Below are positions 54,177-61,709 of a stretch of DNA of 64,000 nt, piece after piece. This DNA comes from an uncultured Prevotellaceae bacterium (GTDB lineage Bacteria > Bacteroidota > Bacteroidia > Bacteroidales > Bacteroidaceae): positions 9,332 through 73,331 of the forward strand of contig CADCEQ010000006.1 in assembly GCA_902800435.1 (NCBI GenBank), in the 5' to 3' direction. A model generated the notes under the pieces. The model saw only the letters and a list, made by a program, of their open reading frames with translations. It did not search any database and was not told where the DNA came from. Each line of letters starts with the position of its first letter. The first letter of the stretch is position 1. Position numbers and translations under genes: made by a program.

Positions 54177-54235
54177 CAAAGGTACGAAAAAAAAACGAAT
54201 GACAGCACGGCATTTGAAAAAAATTCGTATCTTTG
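54177..54235. promoter_or_regulatory. Divergent promoters of yidC (-) and the DUF3078 gene (+)
   Basis: Minus strand TACCTTTG at 54177-54184. Plus strand TATCTTTG at 54228-54235, ending 11 bases before the ATG of the DUF3078 gene, so that leader would be about 5 bases. No convincing -33 box is seen for the plus one. Confidence 0.65.
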
Positions 54236-54246
54236 CACCCAGAATT

Positions 54247-55455
54247 ATGCGTAAACAGGTATTATCAATCGCGGCCGTCTGTGCGCTCAGCGCCAGTGCC
54301 GCACAGCCAATTGACTCTGTCAGCGGCTCAGCTTACAGGCTGTTTGCACCGCTGACGTTCTATCACAATGTGTCGGCTGGAATGCTGTCACTCAGTCATG
54401 AATCCAATGATGTAGACGATGCCGTCGACGAGGCTCTGATGAACGTCTACCTGAACCGCCCTGACCTGGTGGAGGCTACTGAGACGCAGTTGGAGGAGAG
54501 CGGCTCGTTGCGTCAGGACCTCGACCAGCCCATCGAGCAGCGTGTGGAGCTGGTGGAGCATGTTGCTCCGCAGCCCGACGAGCCTGAGGTGACGCCTACC
54601 GAAGTGGTGGTGACGAAGCCTAAGTTCTGGACGAAGAAGGGCGACGGATTCCTGCAGGTAATGCAGAACTACGTCAGCGGCAACTGGTACAAGGGAGGTG
54701 AGTCGACCTACTCGCTTCTGGGCAGCCTGACCTTTGAGGCCAACTACGACAACAAGGGCAAGTGGAAGTGGGACAACAAGCTGGAGGCCAAGCTGGGCTT
54801 CCTGACGGCACGTTCCGACTCGCTCCACAAGTGGAAGTCGAACGAGGACCTGCTGCGTCTGACGTCGAAGGTCGGTCTGCAGGCTACCAAGCGCTGGTAC
54901 TATACGCTGCAGGTACTGGCCTGGACGCAGTTTGCACGCGGTCTGAAGTCGAACGACCATCGCACGTATTCTGACTTCTTCTCACCGTTCAACGTGAACG
55001 TCGGTCTCGGTATGGATTACAAGGTGGAGGCCTTTGACAAGAAGCTAACGGGTACCATCAACCTCTCGCCCATAGCCTTGAACTACCGCTACGTAGGTCG
55101 TTCGCTGTTCCCTAACCAAAACTCCGCAACGCCGAAGGACTATAGTTGGTTCCCCTCGCGTCACGGTATTGATGCCGACAAGCATCATTTGCTCGATCCG
55201 GGTTCGCAGCTGACCGCCGACCTGCAGTGGAAGTTGTCGGAGACTGTTACATGGAAGAGCCGCCTTTGGGCTTTCACCTCGTATCACCGTGCTGAGGTGG
55301 AGTGGGAGAACACATTCCAACTGAAGGTGTCGAAGTACATCTCGGCCAACGTATTCCTCTATCCCCGCTTCGACGACGGCAACGCTTACGACGACGACCT
55401 CGGCTACTGGCAGTTCAAGGAGTATACGTCGGTGGGACTGACTTATACATTCTAA
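54247..55455 (+). CDS. DUF3078 outer-membrane protein
   Basis: A 402-residue protein from ATG 54247 with a signal peptide (MRKQVLSIAAVCALSASAA). The C-terminal two-thirds is a DUF3078-type beta-barrel: GFLQVMQNYVSGNWYKGGES, SLTFEANYDNKGKWKWDNK, LRLTSKVGLQATKRWYYTLQ, ITVTW-like strands and a final SVGLTYTF. The NYVSGNWYKGGESTYS phrase is highly conserved in Bacteroidetes. The function is unknown. An upstream in-frame extension covers the promoter, so I rejected it. A bidirectional terminator separates it from the convergent DUF1573 gene. Confidence 0.88.
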   Translation: MRKQVLSIAAVCALSASAAQPIDSVSGSAYRLFAPLTFYHNVSAGMLSLSHESNDVDDAVDEALMNVYLNRPDLVEATETQLEESGSLRQDLDQPIEQRVELVEHVAPQPDEPEVTPTEVVVTKPKFWTKKGDGFLQVMQNYVSGNWYKGGESTYSLLGSLTFEANYDNKGKWKWDNKLEAKLGFLTARSDSLHKWKSNEDLLRLTSKVGLQATKRWYYTLQVLAWTQFARGLKSNDHRTYSDFFSPFNVNVGLGMDYKVEAFDKKLTGTINLSPIALNYRYVGRSLFPNQNSATPKDYSWFPSRHGIDADKHHLLDPGSQLTADLQWKLSETVTWKSRLWAFTSYHRAEVEWENTFQLKVSKYISANVFLYPRFDDGNAYDDDLGYWQFKEYTSVGLTYTF

Positions 55456-55464
55456 ACAACAAAA

Positions 55465-55490
55465 AGAAGCGAACCAGTCGGCTCGCTTCT
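55465..55490. terminator. Bidirectional terminator between DUF3078 and DUF1573 genes
   Basis: The stem AGAAGCGA (55465-55472) / TCGCTTCT (55483-55490) extends inward with CC/GG. A run of T follows on both strands (TTTTTTT on plus, TTTTTG on minus), so it serves both convergent genes. Confidence 0.9.
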
Positions 55491-55494
55491 TTTT

Positions 55495-55881
55495 TTATTC
55501 TTTCTTCTCTTCCATCGTTCCTTCGATGTAGAGACGTGTCATTTCGACTTTGCCGTTGGTACGGACGGTGATGGACTTCTTGAAGTGGCCGGGGAACTTG
55601 CCCGTGCCGTTGTAGGTCACCTTGATGCTGCCCTTTTCGCCCGGCTGTACGGGATCCTTAGTGTACTCAGGGACGGTGCAGCCACAGGAAGCGACAGCCT
55701 GGTTGATGACCAAGGGCTTGTCGCCGACGTTGGTAAAGGTGAAGGTGCAGGTTACCACAGGAGAGGCTTCGGAGAACGTTCCGAAGTCGTTGGTCAGCTT
55801 GTCGAACTTAATCTCGGCCTGGGCCGAAGCAAACACGATGCCACAGACGAGCATCAGTGCTGTGAGTAAAGTCTTTTTCAT
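55495..55881 (-). CDS. Secreted DUF1573 protein
   Basis: A 128-residue protein from ATG 55881, with a signal peptide (MKKTLLTALMLVCGIVFASA). The DUF1573 domain follows: FDKLTNDFGTFSEASPVVTC, TFTNVGDKPLVINQAVASCG and VTYNGTGKFPGHFKKSITVR. The conserved CGCTVPEYTKDP turn is present. This immunoglobulin-like domain is very common in Bacteroidetes secreted proteins; its role is unknown. It is the only gene in its unit. Its promoter is TACTTTTG at 55915-55922 (minus strand). Confidence 0.9.
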   Translation of the reverse strand: MKKTLLTALMLVCGIVFASAQAEIKFDKLTNDFGTFSEASPVVTCTFTFTNVGDKPLVINQAVASCGCTVPEYTKDPVQPGEKGSIKVTYNGTGKFPGHFKKSITVRTNGKVEMTRLYIEGTMEEKKE

Positions 55882-55974
55882 TGTGCTTGTCTTTTTTTTA
55901 TTGATACTTTGGTGCAAAAGTAGTTATTTTGGCACGGATTACGCGGATTAAGCGTGTTTATTTATACTTTTTTA

Positions 55975-57138
55975 TCATTTCAGCAGTTTATAGTACTCGG
56001 CAGCTCCGAGCAGGAAGCAACCTGTGCCGTAGTCCTCAAAGTCAGGAACCTTGGTAAACGACAGCGGCTGACCGGCCGATGGGTCCTTGCCCGTACCCTG
56101 CATCCAGCCGAGGAATCCGTCGGGGTGGACAGCGTCGCGCACCATCGCCGTCCAAGCTTTGTCACAGGCGGGGCGGTAGTCCTTGGCCTTGAGGAATCCG
56201 TTGCGGATACCCCAAGCCATGCCGTAAAGGAAGAGGGCCGTGCCTGAAGTTTCGGGCATCGCGTAGTTGGTCGATACGAGGCTGGGGTTCCAGAAACCGT
56301 CCTCGCGCTGGCACTTCAGCAGGCCGGCCGACATCATCAGGAAGTCCTTCTTCAATTCCTTGTAAGCCTTCTCCTTGGGCGACAGTTCGTTCATACAGCG
56401 CACCAAGGCAGCATACACCCAGCCGTTGCCGCGGCTCCAGTAGCAGTCCTTGCCGTCGGGCTCCTTATAAGGCGGCACATAGTCGGCATCACGCCACCAC
56501 AGTCCGTCCTTCACGTTGAACAGCCCGCCGCCGCACTCGTTGCGGCTCCAGCGGTACATGGCCATGCCGTGGTCGCGGTACTTTGTCTCGCCCGTCAGCT
56601 TGTACATTTGCATATAGACGGGCATCGCCATCTGGATGGCGTCAATCCATGTCCACCAGCCGTAGAGCGAGGGTTGCGTGCCCTTGGTCTTTGTCGTGGC
56701 GTTCTTCTTGTCGTTAGGTGTCTGCATTTGGTGATCCAGGTTCTCGCGCACCTTGGCCATCATCTTGCTGTCCTGCGTCTGCTCATAGCGCATCAAGTAA
56801 GTCTGGCCGCAGCACTGGTCGTCGGCATCGCAAGTATTGATGCCGTTGCGCGGCGTCCATTTGTGGAAGTCGGCCCAGCGGTCGGTATAGTCCAGATAGC
56901 GCTGGTCCTGGTCAATTTCATAGAGTGCCATCAGTCCCTCGTAGTAGACGGCGCGCGTCCAAAGACTCGAGGGCCTTACCTTCTTGACGTTGGTGGGCAC
57001 CGTCGGGTCGCTGTACTTGCCCATGAAGTAGTTGTTGACCTTGCGCGTCGTGCTGAGCACGTCGTCAGCCGTTACGTTCTGGGCTGCCATCGTTAGAGCC
57101 GATGCGGCCACAGTAATTAGAGTTATCAGTCGTTTCAT
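55975..57138 (-). CDS. Glycoside hydrolase family 105 (unsaturated rhamnogalacturonyl hydrolase)
   Basis: A 387-residue protein from ATG 57138, with a signal peptide (MKRLITLITVAASALTMAAQ). The (alpha/alpha)6-barrel of GH88/GH105 is seen from WTRAVYYEGLMALYEI, LYGWWTWIDAIQMAMPVYM (Asp166 as the likely general acid), YWSRGNGWVYAALVRCM and ETSGTALFLYGMAWGIRNGF. GH105 enzymes hydrolyse the unsaturated galacturonyl residues released by pectin lyases. No other CAZymes or SusCD pair is nearby, so it is an isolated gene rather than part of a utilization locus. Promoter TAACTTTG at 57166-57173. Confidence 0.92.
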   Translation of the reverse strand: MKRLITLITVAASALTMAAQNVTADDVLSTTRKVNNYFMGKYSDPTVPTNVKKVRPSSLWTRAVYYEGLMALYEIDQDQRYLDYTDRWADFHKWTPRNGINTCDADDQCCGQTYLMRYEQTQDSKMMAKVRENLDHQMQTPNDKKNATTKTKGTQPSLYGWWTWIDAIQMAMPVYMQMYKLTGETKYRDHGMAMYRWSRNECGGGLFNVKDGLWWRDADYVPPYKEPDGKDCYWSRGNGWVYAALVRCMNELSPKEKAYKELKKDFLMMSAGLLKCQREDGFWNPSLVSTNYAMPETSGTALFLYGMAWGIRNGFLKAKDYRPACDKAWTAMVRDAVHPDGFLGWMQGTGKDPSAGQPLSFTKVPDFEDYGTGCFLLGAAEYYKLLK

Positions 57139-57165
57139 TGTCTTGGTAGAATTAGTTTCTGCGTG

Positions 57166-57224
57166 CAAAGTTAGTAATTATTTTCCAAAAACGCACGCTG
57201 TTTCCAAAATAAATTGTAACTTTG
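57166..57224. promoter_or_regulatory. Divergent promoters of the GH105 gene (-) and aspS (+)
   Basis: Minus strand TAACTTTG at 57166-57173 and plus strand TAACTTTG at 57217-57224. The 118-base region is otherwise AT-rich without other signals. Confidence 0.65.
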
Positions 57225-57256
57225 CACCCCGAACGTAACAAAACCATATAATATTA

Positions 57257-59017
57257 ATGTACAGGACTAATACTTGTGGTGAGCTGCGGCTCACCGACGC
57301 CGGCCGGCAGGTGACATTAGCCGGATGGGTGCAACGTACCCGTAAGATGGGCGGCATGACGTTCGTCGACCTGCGCGACCGTTACGGTCTGACGCAGCTG
57401 GTGTTCGACGAGTCGAAGGACGCTGCCCTGTGTGAGCGTGCCAACAAACTGGGCCGTGAATTCTGTATTCAGGTAAAGGGTGAGGTCAGCGAGCGACAGT
57501 CGAAGAACCCGAAGATGCCTACGGGCGACATAGAGATTCTGGCTACTGAACTGAACATTCTCAGTGAGAGCGTGACACCGCCGTTCACCATCGAGGACCA
57601 GACCGACGGTGGTGACGACATTCGCATGAAGTATCGCTATCTGGACCTGCGCCGCACCGCAGTTCGCAAGAATCTGGAGCTGCGCCACCGCATGACCATT
57701 CTCATCCGCAACTTCCTCGACTCACTGAACTTTATCGAGGTCGAGACGCCGATACTTATTGGCTCGACTCCCGAGGGTGCCCGCGACTTCGTGGTGCCCA
57801 GCCGTATGAATCCCGGACAGTTCTACGCTCTGCCGCAGTCGCCTCAGACGCTGAAGCAGTTGTTGATGGTCTCAGGCTTCGACCGCTATTTCCAGATTGC
57901 CAAATGCTTCCGTGACGAGGACCTGCGTGCCGACCGTCAGCCGGAGTTCACCCAGATTGACTGCGAGATGTCGTTTGCCGACCAGGAAGATGTGCTCGAA
58001 ATCTTTGAGGGCCTCGCCCGACACTTATTTAAAGAGGTGCGCGGCGTGGAACTGCCACCGCTGCAGCGCATGACCTGGCACGAGGCTATGCGCCGCTTCG
58101 GCTCCGACAAGCCCGACCTGCGCTTCGGCATGGAGTTTGTCGAACTGATGGACCAGCTCAAGGGCACAGGCACGTTCCCTGTGTTCAATGAGGCTCAGTA
58201 CATCGGTGGTATCTGCGTCCCCGGTGCTGCTGACTATACCCGCAAGCAGCTTGATCAGCTGACCGAATTCGTGAAGCGTCCGCAGGTTGGTGCCAAGGGA
58301 CTTGTCTACGTGAAATTCAATGCCGACGGCACCGTAAAGTCCTCTATCGACAAGTTCTACGAGCCTGAGGTCTGGCAGAAGGTCAAGGAGGCTATGGGCG
58401 CCAAGGACGGCGACTTGGTGCTGATTCTTAGCGGCGACAATGCCAACAAGACGCGCATCCAGCTCTGCACGCTCCGTTTGGAGATGGGCGACCGTCTCGG
58501 TCTGCGCGATAAGAACAAGTTCGTCTGCCTCTGGATTGTCGACTTCCCCCTCTTCGAGTGGAGCGACGAGGAGCAGCGCCTGATGGCTACCCACCATCCG
58601 TTCACGCTGCCTAATCCTGACGACATACCTCTGCTCGATACAGCTCCTGAGAAGGTGCGCGCTGTGGCTTACGACTTTGTCTGCAACGGCGTCGAAGTGG
58701 GCGGTGGCTCATTGCGTATCCACGACGGTAAGCTCCAGGAGAAGATGTTCGAGATTCTCGGTTTCACGCCCGAGAAGGCAATGGCTCAGTTTGGTTTCCT
58801 CATCAATGCCTTCAAGTACGGAGCACCGCCTCACGCTGGCCTGGCATTCGGTCTCGACCGCTTCGTAAGCCTGATGGCAGGCCTCGACAGCATCCGCGAC
58901 TGCATCGCCTTCCCGAAGAACAACTCCGGTCGCGACGTCATGCTCGACGCTCCCGGCTTCCTCGACCAGAAGCAGCTCGACGAGCTGAACCTCAAGGTTG
59001 AACTGCCCGAGGAATAA
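57257..59017 (+). CDS. aspS: Aspartate--tRNA ligase
   Basis: A 586-residue class IIb aminoacyl-tRNA synthetase. An N-terminal OB-fold anticodon-binding domain (about 15-105; [20 protein letters not shown]) is followed by the catalytic core: motif 1 around [20 protein letters not shown], motif 2 [18 protein letters not shown] and motif 3 [15 protein letters not shown]. The bacterial GAD insertion is present (about 290-410). Motifs are complete, so the enzyme is likely active in translation. Whether it is discriminating or also charges tRNA-Asn cannot be told. A strong terminator lies 23 bases after the stop. Confidence 0.97.
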   Translation: MYRTNTCGELRLTDAGRQVTLAGWVQRTRKMGGMTFVDLRDRYGLTQLVFDESKDAALCERANKLGREFCIQVKGEVSERQSKNPKMPTGDIEILATELNILSESVTPPFTIEDQTDGGDDIRMKYRYLDLRRTAVRKNLELRHRMTILIRNFLDSLNFIEVETPILIGSTPEGARDFVVPSRMNPGQFYALPQSPQTLKQLLMVSGFDRYFQIAKCFRDEDLRADRQPEFTQIDCEMSFADQEDVLEIFEGLARHLFKEVRGVELPPLQRMTWHEAMRRFGSDKPDLRFGMEFVELMDQLKGTGTFPVFNEAQYIGGICVPGAADYTRKQLDQLTEFVKRPQVGAKGLVYVKFNADGTVKSSIDKFYEPEVWQKVKEAMGAKDGDLVLILSGDNANKTRIQLCTLRLEMGDRLGLRDKNKFVCLWIVDFPLFEWSDEEQRLMATHHPFTLPNPDDIPLLDTAPEKVRAVAYDFVCNGVEVGGGSLRIHDGKLQEKMFEILGFTPEKAMAQFGFLINAFKYGAPPHAGLAFGLDRFVSLMAGLDSIRDCIAFPKNNSGRDVMLDAPGFLDQKQLDELNLKVELPEE

Positions 59018-59039
59018 AGCCAAATCAGGAAAAAATACA

Positions 59040-59071
59040 AATCGCCGTTACCTCATCAGGTCGCGGCGATT
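59040..59071 (+). terminator. Terminator of aspS
   Basis: The stem AATCGCCG (59040-59047) / CGGCGATT (59064-59071), with inner arms ACCT/AGGT, is followed by TTTTG. Confidence 0.9.
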
Positions 59072-59191
59072 TTTTGCCTTCGTATTTCTACAAATTATGG
59101 TCCAAAAATTCCACAAACTCGTTGCATTTTGAATATATCAATGCCCCATTTGGCAAAGTTCATAGTAATTTGTTGTCTGAATACATGAATT

Positions 59192-59375
59192 CTACATCAA
59201 CCTAATGAGCAGAAATCGCAGGTATAACCATCGAAACAGCGCTTCGTGCATGTCTTTCGAGGCCTGTGAGAGCAGGAATTTGATGCATTCGTAGCCTTTT
59301 CCGAGTGTCGGCATCTTGGGCGCAGCCTGCTTTTGATATCGTATTCTATTGTAAATCAGCCTTTTAGAAGAATTC
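59192..59375 (-). pseudogene. Possible decayed DUF3987/primase-like gene fragment
   Basis: A minus-strand frame without a start codon, ending at TAG (59192-59194), contains PTLGKGYECIKFLLSQASK followed by DMHEALFR. This resembles the segment found in DUF3987/VirE-type primase-helicase proteins of Bacteroidales mobile elements. The frame stops soon after and lacks all downstream domains, so it is only a remnant. Recognition is from memory of the family and needs a search to confirm. Confidence 0.35.
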
Positions 59376-59387
59376 GAATGTGACTGT

Positions 59388-59538
59388 GCATTCCAATTCC
59401 AATTATTCCAGTTTGTTTTTTGGATGTACCAAACCCTCCGATTATATATATAACTATCTATATATTAATTAGTTATAGATTCTATAGGAGGGGGTTATGT
59501 ACCGCATTTTTTAATTGGAATAACTGGAATTGGAACGC
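59388..59538. repeat. Imperfect inverted repeat with about 75-base arms
   Basis: The left arm starts GCATTCCAATTCCAATTATT and the complement of the right arm starts GCGTTCCAATTCCAGTTATT; 22 of the first 25 bases agree. The similarity continues inward through TGTACCAAACCCTCC versus TACATAACCCCCTCC and TATAACTA in both. The centre is about 59463. The sequence is far more AT-rich than its neighbours. It has no coding support and looks like a mobile-element end or a large hairpin. Confidence 0.7.
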
Positions 59539-59599
59539 TTGGCCGGTTAACACTTACTCTTCCCCTACAGGGCAATTCCCTTTCGTCCTCTCTCGCCTT

Positions 59600-59657
59600 T
59601 ACCCGCCACCTTCCGCTCCGTTTACCGCCACCTTTCGCCCCGTTTACCGCCACCTTC
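59600..59657. repeat. 22-bp tandem repeat, about 2.5 units
   Basis: CGCCACCTT recurs at 59604, 59626 and 59648, an exact 22-base period, with GTTTAC between the units. One unit plus flanks (59627-59651) is the complement of 46691-46715 with a single mismatch. Three units and no spacer variation rule out a CRISPR array. Confidence 0.7.
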
Positions 59658-59748
59658 TGTCAACAAATGGAAATTGACTTACATCAAGAATAAATGTCAT
59701 TTGGCTAAAAAAGCCTAAATATCAGCTAGTTGTATGGTAAAGTTGCAG

Positions 59749-59756
59749 TACCTTTG
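59749..59756 (+). promoter_or_regulatory. Promoter of the DUF2582 gene
   Basis: TACCTTTG at 59749-59756 with TTGT 15 bases upstream (spacer slightly short). The AT-rich leader is about 55-60 bases. Confidence 0.6.
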
Positions 59757-59818
59757 CACCGTCAAAAATAAAGAAGAAAGTATTTACTTCAATACGTGTA
59801 TTAATTTTTTAAAGCATT

Positions 59819-60124
59819 ATGGCAGAAAAGAAAGCAACAACAAAGAAGGCTACTGAGACTAAGGCTACAGCAGCAAAGAAGGAAACCGTGAAGAAGGCTG
59901 CAGCTCCCAAGGCTGCAAAGGCAACTCTCGCAGTGAATGCTGAGAACGCCGGTTTCAAGGCAGGAGATGTTTATCAGGCACTGGCAGCAGCAGAGAAGGC
60001 TCTCTCTGTGAAGGAGATTGCAAAGGCTGCAAAGATCAGCGAGGAGGAGACCCTGCTCGGTCTCGGCTGGCTCTTCAAGGAGGGTAAGCTGGCAAGCGCT
60101 GAGGATAAGGTTACATTGGCATAA
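59819..60124 (+). CDS. Lys/Ala-rich DUF2582 winged-helix protein
   Basis: A 101-residue protein. The N-terminal 36 residues are a histone H1-like basic tail (KKATTKKATETKATAAKKE, KKAAAPKAAK), followed by a DUF2582 winged-helix domain (AGFKAGDVYQALAAAEKALS, VKEIAKAAKISEEETLLGLG, WLFKEGKLA). Such proteins are thought to bind DNA and help organise the nucleoid. The arrangement resembles the abundant Hc1-like proteins of Bacteroidetes. It is followed by a strong terminator, 22 bases after the stop. Confidence 0.9.
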   Translation: MAEKKATTKKATETKATAAKKETVKKAAAPKAAKATLAVNAENAGFKAGDVYQALAAAEKALSVKEIAKAAKISEEETLLGLGWLFKEGKLASAEDKVTLA

Positions 60125-60146
60125 AGACAATTAACAACTATAAAAG

Positions 60147-60176
60147 AGGTCGGTAAGCACACACGTTTGCCGACCT
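60147..60176 (+). terminator. Terminator of the DUF2582 gene
   Basis: The arms AGGTCGG (60147-60153) and CCGACCT (60170-60176) extend inward with a wobble pair and are followed by TTTTTT. It lies just before the start of the next gene at 60186. Confidence 0.88.
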
Positions 60177-60185
60177 TTTTTGTGA

Positions 60186-60533
60186 ATGACGTACGACAAG
60201 CAGATATTACAGATTCTGTCCGATGTGGGCGAGAAGGGTATAGGTGTGCAGCAGTTGGCCAAGCACGTCTATAACATGAACAGCACGTTTTTCTTTCAGC
60301 CCAATCTGCAGGAGATACATGCTTATGTGCAGCAGTATCTGCTGCGTAATTCGAAGTCGGCACAGTCGCTGATTGTGAGGACGGAGCGTCGGGGCTATTA
60401 TCGGCTCAACACCCAGAACAATCCAGACGCCCGTGATTTGATGCTTCAGTTTCGTGACCAGCAAAGGGTAGAAACTGACGAACAGATTGAGGATAAACCC
60501 AAAATAGACTTGTCGCTGAGTTTGTTTGATTAA
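60186..60533 (+). CDS. Small conserved protein, putative winged-helix, function unknown
   Basis: A 115-residue protein. The first about 80 residues (KQILQILSDVGEKGIGVQQLAKHVYN, LQEIHAYVQQYLLRNSKS, IVRTERRGYYRLN) have the pattern of a winged helix: helix, helix, then a hairpin ending in a GYYRLN strand. This resembles HARE-HTH and restriction-related DNA-binding domains. The C-terminal 35 residues are acidic and probably disordered, ending LSLSLFD. It has no promoter of its own visible, since the start lies 10 bases after a terminator stem; it may be read through. No function can be assigned. Confidence 0.65.
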   Translation: MTYDKQILQILSDVGEKGIGVQQLAKHVYNMNSTFFFQPNLQEIHAYVQQYLLRNSKSAQSLIVRTERRGYYRLNTQNNPDARDLMLQFRDQQRVETDEQIEDKPKIDLSLSLFD

Positions 60534-60606
60534 GGGGAATAAGGAAATAATTGCGGTCGTTTTGCAAATTTTCTGCATTTATTATGATTATTTGCAAAAA
60601 TTTTAG

Positions 60607-60614
60607 TAACTTTG
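60607..60614 (+). promoter_or_regulatory. Promoter of the nuo operon
   Basis: TAACTTTG at 60607-60614, 44 bases before nuoA, preceded by the AT-rich stretch ATTATTTGCAAAAATTTTAG. The -33 box is not clear at ideal spacing. Confidence 0.55.
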
Positions 60615-60657
60615 CACCGCTTAAAAGCGAACTATTGTTATAACAAAATAAACTTTT

Positions 60658-61008
60658 ATGAATTTCACTTTGTTAATTACCGTCTTGCTGACGGCATTTA
60701 CATTGGTGGCGGGAGCTTACGTTGTTGCTAAGCTGATAGGTCCACGCTCATACGCAAAGGTGAAAGGCGAACCCTACGAGTGCGGTATTCCCACTCGCGG
60801 TACGTCGTGGATACCGGTGAGTATAGGCTTCTACCTGTTCGCCATCCTGTTCCTCATGTTCGATGTGGAAACGGTGTTTCTGTATCCATGGGCGGTAGTG
60901 GTGAAGGACTTTGGCGCTATGGCGTTGCTCAGCATCGGGTTCTTCCTCGTAGTTTTGGTTTTGGGCCTGGCTTACGCCTGGCGGAAAGGAGCGCTTGAAT
61001 GGAAATGA
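60658..61008 (+). CDS. nuoA: NADH-quinone oxidoreductase subunit A
   Basis: A 116-residue membrane subunit of respiratory complex I with three transmembrane helices. The conserved loop is KGEPYECGIPTRGTSWIPVS, with YECG the family mark, and the second helix begins FYLFAILFLMFDVETVFLYP. It sits at the interface between the membrane and peripheral arms. It overlaps nuoB by 10 bases, and this start (MNFTLLITVL) follows the promoter. Confidence 0.96.
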   Translation: MNFTLLITVLLTAFTLVAGAYVVAKLIGPRSYAKVKGEPYECGIPTRGTSWIPVSIGFYLFAILFLMFDVETVFLYPWAVVVKDFGAMALLSIGFFLVVLVLGLAYAWRKGALEWK

Positions 61009-61709
61009 AACCGAAAATCAAGTCGATTCCCTACGAGGAGTGGAACGACAACGAGTCGTTGGAGAAGATTGTCGACGAGCTGCATGAGGGTGGCGTGAAC
61101 GTCATCACGGGTTCGCTCGACAAGCTCATCAACTGGGGCCGTGCCAACTCGCTGTGGTCGCTGACGTTTGCTACCAGCTGCTGCGGCATCGAGTTCATGG
61201 CCTGCGGCTGCTCGCGCTACGACTTCGCCCGCTTCGGCTTCGAGGTGACGCGTAACTCACCCCGCCAGGCCGACCTCATCATGTGTGCTGGTACCATTAC
61301 CCACAAGATGGCTCCTGCCCTGAAGCGTCTGTACGACGAGATGGCCGAGCCGAAGTATGTCATTGCCGTCGGTGGCTGTGCCATCAGCGGCGGACCGTTC
61401 AAGTCGAGCTACCACGTGGTGAAGGGCATCGAGGAGATTGTTCCCGTCGATGTGTTCATCCCCGGCTGTCCCCCACGCCCGGAGGCTATCATGTATGGCA
61501 TGATGCAGCTGCAGCGTAAGGTGAAGATCGAGAAATTCTTCGGCGGTGCCAACCACAAGCAGACTGCTGCCGAGAAGGAGCTTGGCGTATCGAACGAGGA
61601 GCTGACGTTCCGTAACAAGCTGGGCGACCACCGTCGTGAGCCGATTGTGGTGACCGACGTTCCCCAGGAGTTTGTTGACGAATTAAAGAAGGAGGAGGCT
61701 GCCGTATGA
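60999..61709 (+). CDS. nuoB: NADH-quinone oxidoreductase subunit B (cluster N2)
   Basis: A 236-residue subunit carrying the terminal 4Fe-4S cluster N2 that passes electrons to quinone. The ligands are Cys61 and Cys62 (TSCCGIEF), the Cys in VGGCAISGG, and the Cys in PGCPPRPEA. The C-terminal about 60 residues (from KIEKFFGGANHKQTAAEKE) are an extension beyond short bacterial NuoB, also seen in other Bacteroidetes. It overlaps nuoA by 10 bases and nuoCD by 4 (ATGA), indicating translational coupling. An ATG two codons later is an alternative start. Confidence 0.96.
   Translation: MEMKPKIKSIPYEEWNDNESLEKIVDELHEGGVNVITGSLDKLINWGRANSLWSLTFATSCCGIEFMACGCSRYDFARFGFEVTRNSPRQADLIMCAGTITHKMAPALKRLYDEMAEPKYVIAVGGCAISGGPFKSSYHVVKGIEEIVPVDVFIPGCPPRPEAIMYGMMQLQRKVKIEKFFGGANHKQTAAEKELGVSNEELTFRNKLGDHRREPIVVTDVPQEFVDELKKEEAAV

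Noticed and set aside
59600..59657. Possible CRISPR array
   Set aside because: Only about 2.5 units of 22 bases with no spacers of regular unique sequence and no cas genes.
59420..59677. A plus-strand open frame of 85 codons in the AT-rich region
   Set aside because: It runs through the inverted repeat and the 22-bp tandem repeat and has no recognisable domain.
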